From assembly GCF_001273835.1 (NCBI RefSeq), contig NZ_JHEI01000143.1, forward strand, positions 62,001 to 126,000: a stretch of 64,000 nt of DNA, given 5' to 3'. Source of the DNA: Leucobacter celer subsp. astrifaciens (GTDB taxonomy: Bacteria > Actinomycetota > Actinomycetes > Actinomycetales > Microbacteriaceae). A model generated the notes under the pieces. It was not told where the DNA came from. It saw nothing but the letters and a program-made list of their open reading frames with translations, and did not search any database. How positions within the stretch are numbered: the stretch's first letter is position 1; each line of letters begins with the position of its first letter. The position numbers were made by a program, and so were the translations under genes. Below, in pieces: positions 44,071-52,172 of this stretch.

Positions 44071-44274
44071 TTAGAGCGCGACGATGTTGCTGGCCTGCAG
44101 GCCCTTGGGGCCCTGCTCGACGTCGAACTCGACGCGCTGGTTCTCGAAGAGATCGCGGCGGCCATTGCCCTGGATCGCGCTGAAGTGCGCGAAGACGTCG
44201 GAAGCTCCGTCGTCGGGGGTGATGAAGCCGAAGCCCTTTTCGGAGTTGAACCATTTCACGGTGCCGGTGGTCAT
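44071..44274 (-). CDS. Cold-shock protein
   Basis: 67 residues, one cold-shock domain: [20 protein letters not shown] (RNP1 KGFGFI), DVFAHFSAI (RNP2-like), [20 protein letters not shown]. It binds single-stranded RNA/DNA and melts structure. AAGGAAACACAGC precedes ATG 44274. Upstream lies a leader of more than 100 nt without genes, as is usual for temperature-controlled csp messages. Confidence 0.95.
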   Translation of the reverse strand: MTTGTVKWFNSEKGFGFITPDDGASDVFAHFSAIQGNGRRDLFENQRVEFDVEQGPKGLQASNIVAL

Positions 44275-44533
44275 GCTGTGTTTCCTTCGTGTTGCTGGCC
44301 GCAACTGCGGCCGGGGTACCACGGCGACGGCGCCGACGTGGAGACTGGTAGCGTGCCGCGCTCCCTGGGGAGCCGCGGCGAATAAAACGTGCTGGATTGT
44401 TCCTACGTTCGGCATTACTGGTCTTGCCGACGAGCCTAGCTCACTCCGAGGCGATCCACCGCGGATCGTGACCGTCTTGTGTCCTTCGGTGACACGACGC
44501 CGGCTTGACAGAGGAGGATTCGGGCGTATTCTT

Positions 44534-44558
44534 ACTTATGGTCAAAGTGACTATAAGT
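44534..44558 (+). promoter_or_regulatory. Probable NrtR operator of the NAD synthesis operon
   Basis: ACTTATGGTCA (44534-44544) and TGACTATAAGT (44548-44558) are inverted arms of 11 bases with one mismatch and a three-base spacer, 29 bp before the start of the NrtR-type gene. The AT-rich spot also offers a -10 (TATAAG), so binding would block transcription. Confidence 0.7.
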
Positions 44559-44587
44559 CGCAGGCGCGAGCGGAGAGGCGGTGAATC

Positions 44588-45538
44588 GTGCCGTACGAGA
44601 GCAGCAGTGTGAGCGAGCGGCGCTATCTGCCGCCCGCGGTCGCGGTCTCCGTCGTCGCCTTCGCGCTGAGCCCGCCCGCAGACGCCGCGCTCGGTGAACC
44701 CGCTGCGCCGGCCGCCGAGACGACGCTCTGGATTCCGCTGGTGCGCCGCACCCGCGCGCCGTTCCAGGGGCTCTGGGCCCTCCCGGGCGGCCCCACCCAG
44801 TGGGACGAGACCCTGAGCGACACGGCCCTGCGCACCCTGCGCGACGCCGTGCTGCGCGACCCCGGATACCTGGAGCAGCTGTACTCGTTCGGCGGGGTTG
44901 AGCGCTCCGCCGAAGCGCAGCGGCTCGTGACGATCGCCTATTGGGCGCTCTACGGAGAGCACGATCTCGCCGCTGCTCCCGTGCCCGGCGTCGCCGAGCA
45001 CTCGGCCGCGGGGGCGCACGGGGTCGGCACCGGGAACGGAGCCGGCGGCGATCGGGAGCCAGTGCAGGCGGGTCGCTGGGATGATCCGGCCCGTTCCGTG
45101 CAGGCGTTCTCCGAGGCCGAGCACGATCCGTTCGCCACCGGTTCCGGACACGACGCGAACGTCGCGTGGTTCTCGGCGGACCGCCTGCCCGAGCTCGCGT
45201 TCGACCACGCGGAGATCGTGGGATACGCCCTCGCGCGGCTGCGCTCCAAAACCGAGTACGCGGCGGTGGCGCACCGCTTCCTCGGCTCGGTGTTCACGCT
45301 CGCGCGGCTGCGCGCGGTGTACGAGGCTGTGCTCGGCGAGGCCGTGGATCCCGCGAACTTCCGCAGGCAGGCCCTCGCGCAGGGCAATCTCATCGACACG
45401 GGAGAGGTCGAGACGGGCACCCCGCATCGGCCCGCGCGGCTCTACCGCTTCCGAGGCGACCTCTCGATCGCGGGGGATCCCGACTGCCCCGACGTCCCCT
45501 ATCGCAACCATCACACCTCAACGAGGAGCGCATCATGA
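44588..45538 (+). CDS. nrtR: NrtR-type NUDIX-domain regulator of NAD synthesis
   Basis: 316 residues. The N-terminal part is a NUDIX fold (TTLWIPLVRRTRAPFQGLWA, LPGGPTQWDE), but the catalytic NUDIX box is degenerate: ALRTLRDAVLRD replaces the RE-x2-EE acids, so it should sense ADP-ribose rather than cleave it. The C-terminal 100 residues are the winged helix (VAHRFLGSVFTLARLRAVYE, FRRQALAQGNLIDTGE). It heads nadA-nadB-nadC-nifS with a coupled ATGA junction. An insert (about 125-160) is Gly/Ala-rich. Confidence 0.88.
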   Translation: MPYESSSVSERRYLPPAVAVSVVAFALSPPADAALGEPAAPAAETTLWIPLVRRTRAPFQGLWALPGGPTQWDETLSDTALRTLRDAVLRDPGYLEQLYSFGGVERSAEAQRLVTIAYWALYGEHDLAAAPVPGVAEHSAAGAHGVGTGNGAGGDREPVQAGRWDDPARSVQAFSEAEHDPFATGSGHDANVAWFSADRLPELAFDHAEIVGYALARLRSKTEYAAVAHRFLGSVFTLARLRAVYEAVLGEAVDPANFRRQALAQGNLIDTGEVETGTPHRPARLYRFRGDLSIAGDPDCPDVPYRNHHTSTRSAS

Positions 45539-46866
45539 CGAGCGTGCACGAACTCATCCGGGCCGCCGCGGAGCGCGAGGCCTCCGCACGGGCACCGCGC
45601 GGCCGCCCGGCGGGCATCGCGCATCGCCGACCCATCGCCCTGCGCGCGACCGGCGCTTCGAGCTGCGACACGGGCCTCGTGCGCGATCCGTGGGCCATCG
45701 ACCGCGCCCCGGGCTACGGCCCTGGTGCGTCGGTGGCCGACGCGATCCCGGGCGACGCACCGCGGCAGGGACCTCTGCCGACGCGGTACACCGAAGCCTC
45801 GGAGGAACAGCTGCACGAGTGGATCCTCGCGGCGAAGGCCGAACTGGGGCAGCGCGTGCAGATCCTCGGCCACTTCTACCAGCGCGACGAGATCGTGCAG
45901 TACGCCGACTTCGTCGGAGACTCCTTCATGCTGGCGCAGGCCGCGAAGCAGCACCCGGAGGCCGAGTCCTTCGTGTTCTGCGGCGTGCACTTCATGGCGG
46001 AGACCGCCGACATCCTGTCGGGGCCCGAGCAGTCGGTGATCCTGCCCAACCTCGCTGCCGGTTGCTCGATGGCCGACATGGCCACGATCGACCAGGTCGA
46101 GAACTGCTGGCGCGAGCTGACCGCGGCGCTCGGCCCGGCCGAGGGCGATCTCCAGCCCGTGATCCCGGTCACCTACATGAATTCCTCCGCCGCCATCAAG
46201 GCCTTCTGCGGCCGCAACGGCGGCATCGTCTGCACCTCGTCGAACGCCCGCACCGTGCTCGAGTGGGCGTTCGCGCGCGGGCAGCGCGTCGTGTTCTTCC
46301 CCGACCAGCACCTCGGCCGCAATACGGCGAAGGCGATGGGGATCACCGAGGAGCAGATGCCGCTGTGGCGCCCGCACCTGCCGCTCGGTGGGAACACCGA
46401 GGAACAGCTGCGCGAGTCGAAAGTGATCCTGTGGAACGGCTTCTGCTCCGTTCACAAGCGGTTCACTGTCGCGCAGATCGAGCAGGCCCGCGCGGAGTAC
46501 CCCGGCGTCAAGGTCATCGTGCATCCCGAGTGCCCGGCCGCGGTCGTGGAGGCCGCGGACGGTGCGGGATCCACCGAGTACATCCGCAAGGAGATCGAGG
46601 CCGCGGAACCCGGCAGCGTGATCGCGGTGGGCACTGAGATCAACCTCGTGAACCGGTTGCAGCAGCAGCGCCCCGACCTCACGATCTTCTGCCTCGACCC
46701 GGTCGTGTGCCCCTGCTCGACGATGTACCGCATCCACCCGGCCTACCTCGCGTGGACGCTCGAATCGCTCGTGGCGGGGGAGACGCCCAACCGGATCAGC
46801 GTGAGCGATGCGGTGGCCGACGACTCCCGGGTGGCCCTCGAGCGGATGCTCGCGGCACGACCGTGA
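45535..46866 (+). CDS. nadA: Quinolinate synthase
   Basis: 443 residues. Condenses iminoaspartate with dihydroxyacetone phosphate to quinolinate, using a 4Fe-4S cluster. Visible marks: LGHFYQRDEIVQYADFVGDS, AGCSMADMA, NGFCSVHKRF, HPECPAAVVEAAD, and VVCPCSTMYRIHP with the third cluster Cys. The N-terminal 80 residues are an extra Arg/Ala-rich extension. It overlaps nrtR (ATGA) and nadB (GTGA). Confidence 0.96.
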   Translation: MTSVHELIRAAAEREASARAPRGRPAGIAHRRPIALRATGASSCDTGLVRDPWAIDRAPGYGPGASVADAIPGDAPRQGPLPTRYTEASEEQLHEWILAAKAELGQRVQILGHFYQRDEIVQYADFVGDSFMLAQAAKQHPEAESFVFCGVHFMAETADILSGPEQSVILPNLAAGCSMADMATIDQVENCWRELTAALGPAEGDLQPVIPVTYMNSSAAIKAFCGRNGGIVCTSSNARTVLEWAFARGQRVVFFPDQHLGRNTAKAMGITEEQMPLWRPHLPLGGNTEEQLRESKVILWNGFCSVHKRFTVAQIEQARAEYPGVKVIVHPECPAAVVEAADGAGSTEYIRKEIEAAEPGSVIAVGTEINLVNRLQQQRPDLTIFCLDPVVCPCSTMYRIHPAYLAWTLESLVAGETPNRISVSDAVADDSRVALERMLAARP

Positions 46867-48512
46867 TCCTTGTCATCGGTTCCGGCGTCGCGGGTCTCGC
46901 CTGCGCACTCGCCGCGGCGCGCGCCGGAGCGGCCGTGACCCTGGTGACTCCCGGGGTGCTCGGCTGGGAGGGATCCGGCACCGCGGACGCCCGCGCCGGC
47001 GGCAGCACCGCACTGGCGCAGGGCGGGATCGCCGCGGCCATCGGCGCGGGAGACACCCCCGCGCAGCACCTCGCCGACACTCTGGCGGCCGGGGCCGGGC
47101 TCGTCGACGGGGAGGCGGCGGAGGTGCTCACCGCATCGGGAGCCCGCGCGGTGCAGCGGTTGCTCGCCGAGGGGTTCGCGGCCGACCGCGGCCTCGACGG
47201 CGGCGTCGCGCTCGGTCTCGAGGCCGCGCACGGTCGGCATCGCATCGTGCACGCCGGCGGCGACCGCACCGGAGCGGTGCTGCACGCGTTCCTCTCGGCG
47301 CAGGTGCGCGCTCTGGTCGCCGAGGGGCGGATCCTGCTGCGCGAGAGGCGAACCGCGGTGTCGCTGATCACGGACTCCGGCGTCGTCATCGGAGCGGTGC
47401 TGCGCGGCGACGAGGATCTCGAAACCTGCCGCGCGGAGGCCACGGTGCTGGCGACCGGCGGCTACGCGGGCCTCTACCCGCGCAGCTCGAATCCGGCGTC
47501 GTCGCGCGGTACCGGCGTGGTGCTCGCGGCCCGAGCCGGGGCCCTGGTGGCCGACCTCGAATTCGTGCAGTTCCACCCCACCGTGCTGCACGGCACCGGC
47601 GCGCTCATCTCCGAGGCGGTGCGCGGGGCCGGAGCAGTGCTGCTCGACGGCTCCGGATCCCGCTTCATGGCTGAACGCCACCCGCTCGCCGAACTGGCTC
47701 CCCGAGATGTCGTGTCGCGCGAGATCAGCGGGCTGCTGCGTGAGCGCGGCGAGGAGTCCGTGCTGCTCGACGCGACCGGGATCGAGCGGGCGGAGGGCTC
47801 CGGAGCGCTGGCCAGGCGCTTCCCCGGAATATCAGCCGCGACCGCGGCCCACGGCTACGACTGGACGCGGGAGCCGATTCCGGTCTCGCCGGCCGCGCAC
47901 TACACGATGGGCGGCGTGGCGAGCGACCTGGATGGCCGCACGAGTGTGCCCGGCCTGCTCGTCGCCGGTGAGGTCGCGTGCACCGGGGTGCACGGCGCCA
48001 ACCGGCTCGCTTCGAACTCCCTGCTGGAGGGTCTGGTCTTCGGGGAGCGGGCAGCTCTCGCCGCATGCGACTTCGCGGAGGGTTCCTCGGTCCCGGCGGC
48101 CGACTGGAAGCCGCGCGGTCGCGGCTTCGCGGCGCTCGAGCGTGGGTCGCGCGTGGCGGCGGCCCCTGCTCCGCTGCCGATCGCGCAGTCGGATCCGCTG
48201 TCGGATCCCCCTTCGTCCGACGTCGCCGCGGCGATTCCGTCGGTGGCGGGCCTCCGCGCCACGGACGGCGACGACGCCGCGCTCGTGGGGATGATCCGCG
48301 CCGCGGCGTTCGAGCGCACCGAGTCGCGGGGCGCGCACCAGCGATTCGACCACCCGGACACCGACCCGGCGCAGGCGATGCGGCGCGCGTACCGCTTCGT
48401 GCTGCCCGCCACCGGGGGAACCGCAGCCGGGGGAGCCGCAGCCGGGAAGCCCACGACCGGCGACCCCGCACATGTCCCGACCTTCGAGCAGAGGAGCCTC
48501 TCATCGTGCTGA
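46863..48512 (+). CDS. nadB: L-aspartate oxidase
   Basis: 549 residues. FAD-binding start ILVIGSGVAGLACALAAARA, STALAQGGIAAA, GRHRIVHAGGDRTGAVLHAF, then LEFVQFHPTVLHG and HYTMGGVASDLDGRTSVPGL near the active site. Oxidises aspartate to iminoaspartate for NadA. Start GTG 46863 overlaps the nadA stop. The C-terminus is an Ala/Gly/Thr-rich stretch that overlaps nadC by seven bases. Confidence 0.95.
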   Translation: MILVIGSGVAGLACALAAARAGAAVTLVTPGVLGWEGSGTADARAGGSTALAQGGIAAAIGAGDTPAQHLADTLAAGAGLVDGEAAEVLTASGARAVQRLLAEGFAADRGLDGGVALGLEAAHGRHRIVHAGGDRTGAVLHAFLSAQVRALVAEGRILLRERRTAVSLITDSGVVIGAVLRGDEDLETCRAEATVLATGGYAGLYPRSSNPASSRGTGVVLAARAGALVADLEFVQFHPTVLHGTGALISEAVRGAGAVLLDGSGSRFMAERHPLAELAPRDVVSREISGLLRERGEESVLLDATGIERAEGSGALARRFPGISAATAAHGYDWTREPIPVSPAAHYTMGGVASDLDGRTSVPGLLVAGEVACTGVHGANRLASNSLLEGLVFGERAALAACDFAEGSSVPAADWKPRGRGFAALERGSRVAAAPAPLPIAQSDPLSDPPSSDVAAAIPSVAGLRATDGDDAALVGMIRAAAFERTESRGAHQRFDHPDTDPAQAMRRAYRFVLPATGGTAAGGAAAGKPTTGDPAHVPTFEQRSLSSC

Positions 48513-49354
48513 CCAGACGCATCATCGAGCACGTCGTGGGCGCCGCTCTCGAAGAGGACGCGCCGTGGGGCGACCTGACCGCCGAGCTCGCGATCCCGGA
48601 GCGCACCCGCATCGACACCCGTTTCGTGGCACGGGAAGCGGGCGTCTTCGCCGGCGGCCCGCTCGTCGTGGAGACCTTCCGCCAGACGGATCCCGGCATC
48701 GAGGTCTCCGATCTGGTCGACGAGGGCAAAGCCTTCGCCGCGGGGGATACGCTCGCCCGCATCGCGGGACCCGCCAGAGGGGTGCTCACCGGGGAGCGGG
48801 TCGCACTCAACCTCAGCCAGCGGATGAGCGGTGTGGCCACCCTCACCTCGCGCTATGTCGCCGCGGTGGCCCACACGCGGGCGCGCATCGCGGACACGCG
48901 CAAGACCACTCCGGGTCTGCGTGCACTCGAGAAGCACGCCGTGCGGGCCGGCGGAGGAGCCAATCACCGCTTCGGGCTCTCGGACGCGATCATGGTGAAG
49001 GACAACCACCTCGCTGCGCTCGGCGCGGTCGACGCCGTGACGACCACGGCGGCGCTGCGCGAGCTGCGCGAGCGCGCGGGGCACACCACCTCGATCATCG
49101 TGGAGGTGGATCGCCTGGACCAGCTCGAGGCCGTGCTCGCCGCGGAGGTCACCGGCATCCTGCTCGACAACTTCTCGCTCGAGGATCTCGTGACCGGGAT
49201 GCGCCTGATCGCCGGCCGCGCGGTCGCGGAGGCGAGCGGGGGCGTGACGCTCGACACGGTCGCCGCGATCGCCGAAACCGGAGTCGATGTGATCTCGGTG
49301 GGGCAGCTGACCCACGGCGCACGAGCGCTCGATCTGGGGCTGGACGCGGCGTGA
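48506..49354 (+). CDS. nadC: Nicotinate-nucleotide pyrophosphorylase (quinolinate phosphoribosyltransferase)
   Basis: 282 residues. EDAPWGDLTAELAIP at the N-terminus, ERVALNLSQRMSGVATLTSR, ADTRKTTPGLRALEKHAVRA, GGGANHRFGLSDAIMVKDNH, and the phosphate-binding VTLDTVAAIAETGVDVISVG. Converts quinolinate and PRPP to nicotinate mononucleotide. Start GTG 48506 with AGAGGAG upstream, overlapping nadB. Confidence 0.96.
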   Translation: MLTRRIIEHVVGAALEEDAPWGDLTAELAIPERTRIDTRFVAREAGVFAGGPLVVETFRQTDPGIEVSDLVDEGKAFAAGDTLARIAGPARGVLTGERVALNLSQRMSGVATLTSRYVAAVAHTRARIADTRKTTPGLRALEKHAVRAGGGANHRFGLSDAIMVKDNHLAALGAVDAVTTTAALRELRERAGHTTSIIVEVDRLDQLEAVLAAEVTGILLDNFSLEDLVTGMRLIAGRAVAEASGGVTLDTVAAIAETGVDVISVGQLTHGARALDLGLDAA

Positions 49355-49400
49355 GGGCTGCACGGTGCGAGCGGGAGCGCGACGTGAGCGAGGCCTCGGC

Positions 49401-50621
49401 GTGAATGCGGGGGCGACGGCACCGGATCAGGGATCCCAGCGATATCTCGACGCCGCGGCGACCGCCCCACTGAGGGCGGAGGCCCGTGCGGCGCTGATCG
49501 ACGCGCTCGATGCCGGAGCGGCGAACCCGTCGAGCGTGCATGCCGCGGGGCATCGCGCGCGTACGATCGTCGACGAGGCGCGGAGCAGAGTCGCGGCAGC
49601 GCTCGGCGCCCGAACGGGCGAGGTGTTCTTCACCTCGGGCGGCACCGAGGCGAACAACCTCGCGATCATCGGCCTCGCGCTCGCGAATCCGCGCGGCAGG
49701 CACATCGTGACCACGGCGATCGAGCACCCCTCTGTGCTGGAGAGCTGCCGGTACCTCGAGCGCGTGTTCGGCTTCGAACTGACGCTGCTCGACGTCGACG
49801 GGACGGGCCGAGTCTCGCCCGAGGCGCTCGCCGCGGTGCTGAGGCCGGACACGACGCTCGTCTCGATCGGGCTCGCGAACGGCGAGGTCGGCACGGTGCA
49901 GCCCGTGCCCGAACTCGCGTCGGTCGCGAAGCGGGTCGGGGCGATCGTGCACACGGATGCCGTGCAGGCGGCGCCCTCGCTGCCGGTGTCCTTCGGCTCC
50001 CTCGGTGGGGGGCGCGAGCACGCCTGGCCCGGCTCCGCCGTCGATGCGATGACGGTCGCCTCGCACAAGTTCGGCGGACCGCAGGGGGCGGGGGCGCTGC
50101 TGCTGCGAGGAAATCTGCCGCTCGAGCCTCTGCTGCACGGTGGAGGGCAGGAGCGCGGTGCGCGCTCCGGCACCGAGAACGTGGCCGCGATCGCGGGGTT
50201 CGGGGCCGCGGTCCAAGCGTGCAGCGCGATCGTCGGCACGCGGGCGGTCGAGCTGCTGGGCAGCCGGGATGCGCTCATCGAGCGCATCGTTGCGGAGTTG
50301 CCCGGGGCTCGGCTGACGGGTCACCCGGCTGAGCGGCTGCCGGGGCACGCCTCGTTCGTGGTCGAGGGAGTGAGCGGCGAGTCGATGCTGGTGGCGCTCG
50401 ACGCCGCGGGTTTCGCGGTCTCCTCCGGCTCGGCCTGCGCCGCGGGCAAGGACGAGCCGTCTCCGACACTGCTGGCGCTGGGGCTCACGCCGGAGCTCGC
50501 GCAGACGGCGATCCGCTTCACGCTCCCCGCGCCGCTTCCCGAGGGCGACATCGAGCGCATCGCCGCGGTGCTGCGCGGTGAGGCACCGGTCGCCGGGTCC
50601 GCGAGGCGCCGGAGCGTGTGA
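49401..50621 (+). CDS. Cysteine desulfurase (NifS/IscS-like) of the NAD operon
   Basis: 406 residues. PLP enzyme: YLDAAATAPL, SGGTEANNLAI, IEHPSVLESCRY, HTDAVQAAP, ASHKFGGPQGAGALL (Lys binds PLP), and Cys in SSGSACAAGKDEPS. Provides sulfur for Fe-S clusters; in nad operons it typically serves NadA. Start GTG 49401 is preferred. GTG 49365, ten bases after nadC, is possible and would add 12 Arg-rich residues. Confidence 0.92.
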   Translation: MNAGATAPDQGSQRYLDAAATAPLRAEARAALIDALDAGAANPSSVHAAGHRARTIVDEARSRVAAALGARTGEVFFTSGGTEANNLAIIGLALANPRGRHIVTTAIEHPSVLESCRYLERVFGFELTLLDVDGTGRVSPEALAAVLRPDTTLVSIGLANGEVGTVQPVPELASVAKRVGAIVHTDAVQAAPSLPVSFGSLGGGREHAWPGSAVDAMTVASHKFGGPQGAGALLLRGNLPLEPLLHGGGQERGARSGTENVAAIAGFGAAVQACSAIVGTRAVELLGSRDALIERIVAELPGARLTGHPAERLPGHASFVVEGVSGESMLVALDAAGFAVSSGSACAAGKDEPSPTLLALGLTPELAQTAIRFTLPAPLPEGDIERIAAVLRGEAPVAGSARRRSV

Positions 50622-50652
50622 GCGGTTCGGCGCGAGCACGGGACCGATCGCC

Positions 50653-51927
50653 CTACGCCGCACGACTCTCGCGACGCGGGCGCGGCGCATAGAGCGGATA
50701 CGAGACCAGGCGCTCGACCATGCGCGGGAGTTCGCTGCCCGGGTCGAGCGCCACGGCGTCGACTGCCTGCCGATGCGCCACCGATTGTGTACCTCCCAGC
50801 CACCAGACCCACGCGCTGAGCGAGAGCAGGCCGGAACGCAGTTCTTCGGGAGCATCGGATAGGGCGATCAGGAGTTTGCGACGGACCCCCGGGAGACGTT
50901 CGAACTCGGTGAAGTCCGGGCTGATGCTCGCGAGGATGCGGCGAATCGACCACCCCGCGCCTCGGGCCCGCTCCGGGCCGCCGTCGAGATCGACCGGCAC
51001 GCCCTGGAACTGGGTCGGCCCCATCTCGCGGGCCAGCTCCTCGGGGAACTCCGGTCGCGTGAGTACTCCGAGCGCGAGCAGCAGCCATCGGTCGGGGTGC
51101 TGGGCGCTGCGGATCAGCCGCGCCGTCGTCGACGGGTCGAGCGGATGGTCCTCGTCTCTGAGCGCTCGCACGACCGCAGCGGTGCGCGCCATCCAGGTGT
51201 AGGCGTCGTCGGGAGGCGGTTCTTCCAGATGCTCCGCCATGAGCGCGATGAAATCCCTTCGCGCCTCGGGGAGAGCGAGGCGCTCCCCGGGTTCGACGCC
51301 GGCCGGGGGTTCCGGTGCCGAGCCCGGGAAGTCGAATGGTGCGAGCTCCGCGAGCGCGTCGGCCACCGCCGCGCGGCGAGCGGGCTCGGGCTCGGGGATG
51401 GCTCCGAGCTCTGCCAGCGCTGGGTGCGTGTCGCCCCGGAGACGCGCGCCGAGGGAGATGGGACTCTCTTCGATCTCGCGCAGCGGTCTTCCGCCGGTCG
51501 GCGCGGCGGGGTCGAGATAGCTGATCCAGCCGTCGGGAGCAATGCAGCACAGCTCACGCGGGCCGAGCCCCTCGCGGCGCAGACGCCGCTCGAGACGCCT
51601 CGCGAGTCGGCGCCAGGGCGGCCCGCCGGCCTCGGCGAAGGTCTGCTCGCTCGAGATCACGATGGCCGGTGCCGAGACCGTGTCCTGCACCGAACCGATG
51701 TCGTGCAGCGCATCGCAGATCAGATCGAGAAGTCCGACCGAATCGCTCGGGCTGTCGGAGGCCGGGAGGTCCACGCGCATCGCCCGCCCCGCGCGCTTCC
51801 CCGAGAAGAACACCACGAAGATGCTGTCAGGAGCGGTGAAACCGACCAGCTGCGGGAGCGCGGCGAGGAAGTCGGCGGTGGTCCGGCAGCGGATGACTTC
51901 GGGCTGATCGAGGCTGAGATCGTTCAT
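50653..51927 (-). CDS. DUF4192 domain-containing protein
   Basis: 424 residues. The N-terminal pattern VIRCRTTADFLAALPQLVGF, PDSIFVVFFSG, RVDLP is that of the actinobacterial DUF4192 family, and the long Pro/Glu-rich middle and helical C-terminus also fit. Function unknown. Converges with the nad operon with a 31-bp gap. Confidence 0.88.
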   Translation of the reverse strand: MNDLSLDQPEVIRCRTTADFLAALPQLVGFTAPDSIFVVFFSGKRAGRAMRVDLPASDSPSDSVGLLDLICDALHDIGSVQDTVSAPAIVISSEQTFAEAGGPPWRRLARRLERRLRREGLGPRELCCIAPDGWISYLDPAAPTGGRPLREIEESPISLGARLRGDTHPALAELGAIPEPEPARRAAVADALAELAPFDFPGSAPEPPAGVEPGERLALPEARRDFIALMAEHLEEPPPDDAYTWMARTAAVVRALRDEDHPLDPSTTARLIRSAQHPDRWLLLALGVLTRPEFPEELAREMGPTQFQGVPVDLDGGPERARGAGWSIRRILASISPDFTEFERLPGVRRKLLIALSDAPEELRSGLLSLSAWVWWLGGTQSVAHRQAVDAVALDPGSELPRMVERLVSYPLYAPRPRRESRAA

Positions 51928-52060
51928 GCATCGATCCTGAGCTGTCGCGAAGGCCGGATCCTAGTTACCCACAGGCCGCCGTGGATCTTCGTTCCGACGC
52001 GCCAACATTGCCCACTTGTGAGCGAAGCTTCGTGCGCACAAGGGCTTCCGTCACTACGTG

Positions 52061-52113
52061 GATCGACGCCCAGGAGGACGATTTCCGGAGAAACGTCCTC
52101 CTGGGCGTCGATC
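52061..52113. terminator. Perfect long hairpin downstream of the SdhA-like gene
   Basis: GATCGACGCCCAGGAGGACG (52061-52080) and its exact reverse complement (52094-52113); inside, TTTC-CGGA-GAAA continues the stem. About 24 bp in all. It lies 60 bp past the SdhA-like stop and 134 bp upstream of the DUF4192 gene, so it probably separates the two minus-strand messages. Confidence 0.7.
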
Positions 52114-52172
52114 GCCTGCCGGAGCGTGGAAGCCAGTAGCGTGGCAGAAGAACGCCGAGGCCTGTGCGCCGT

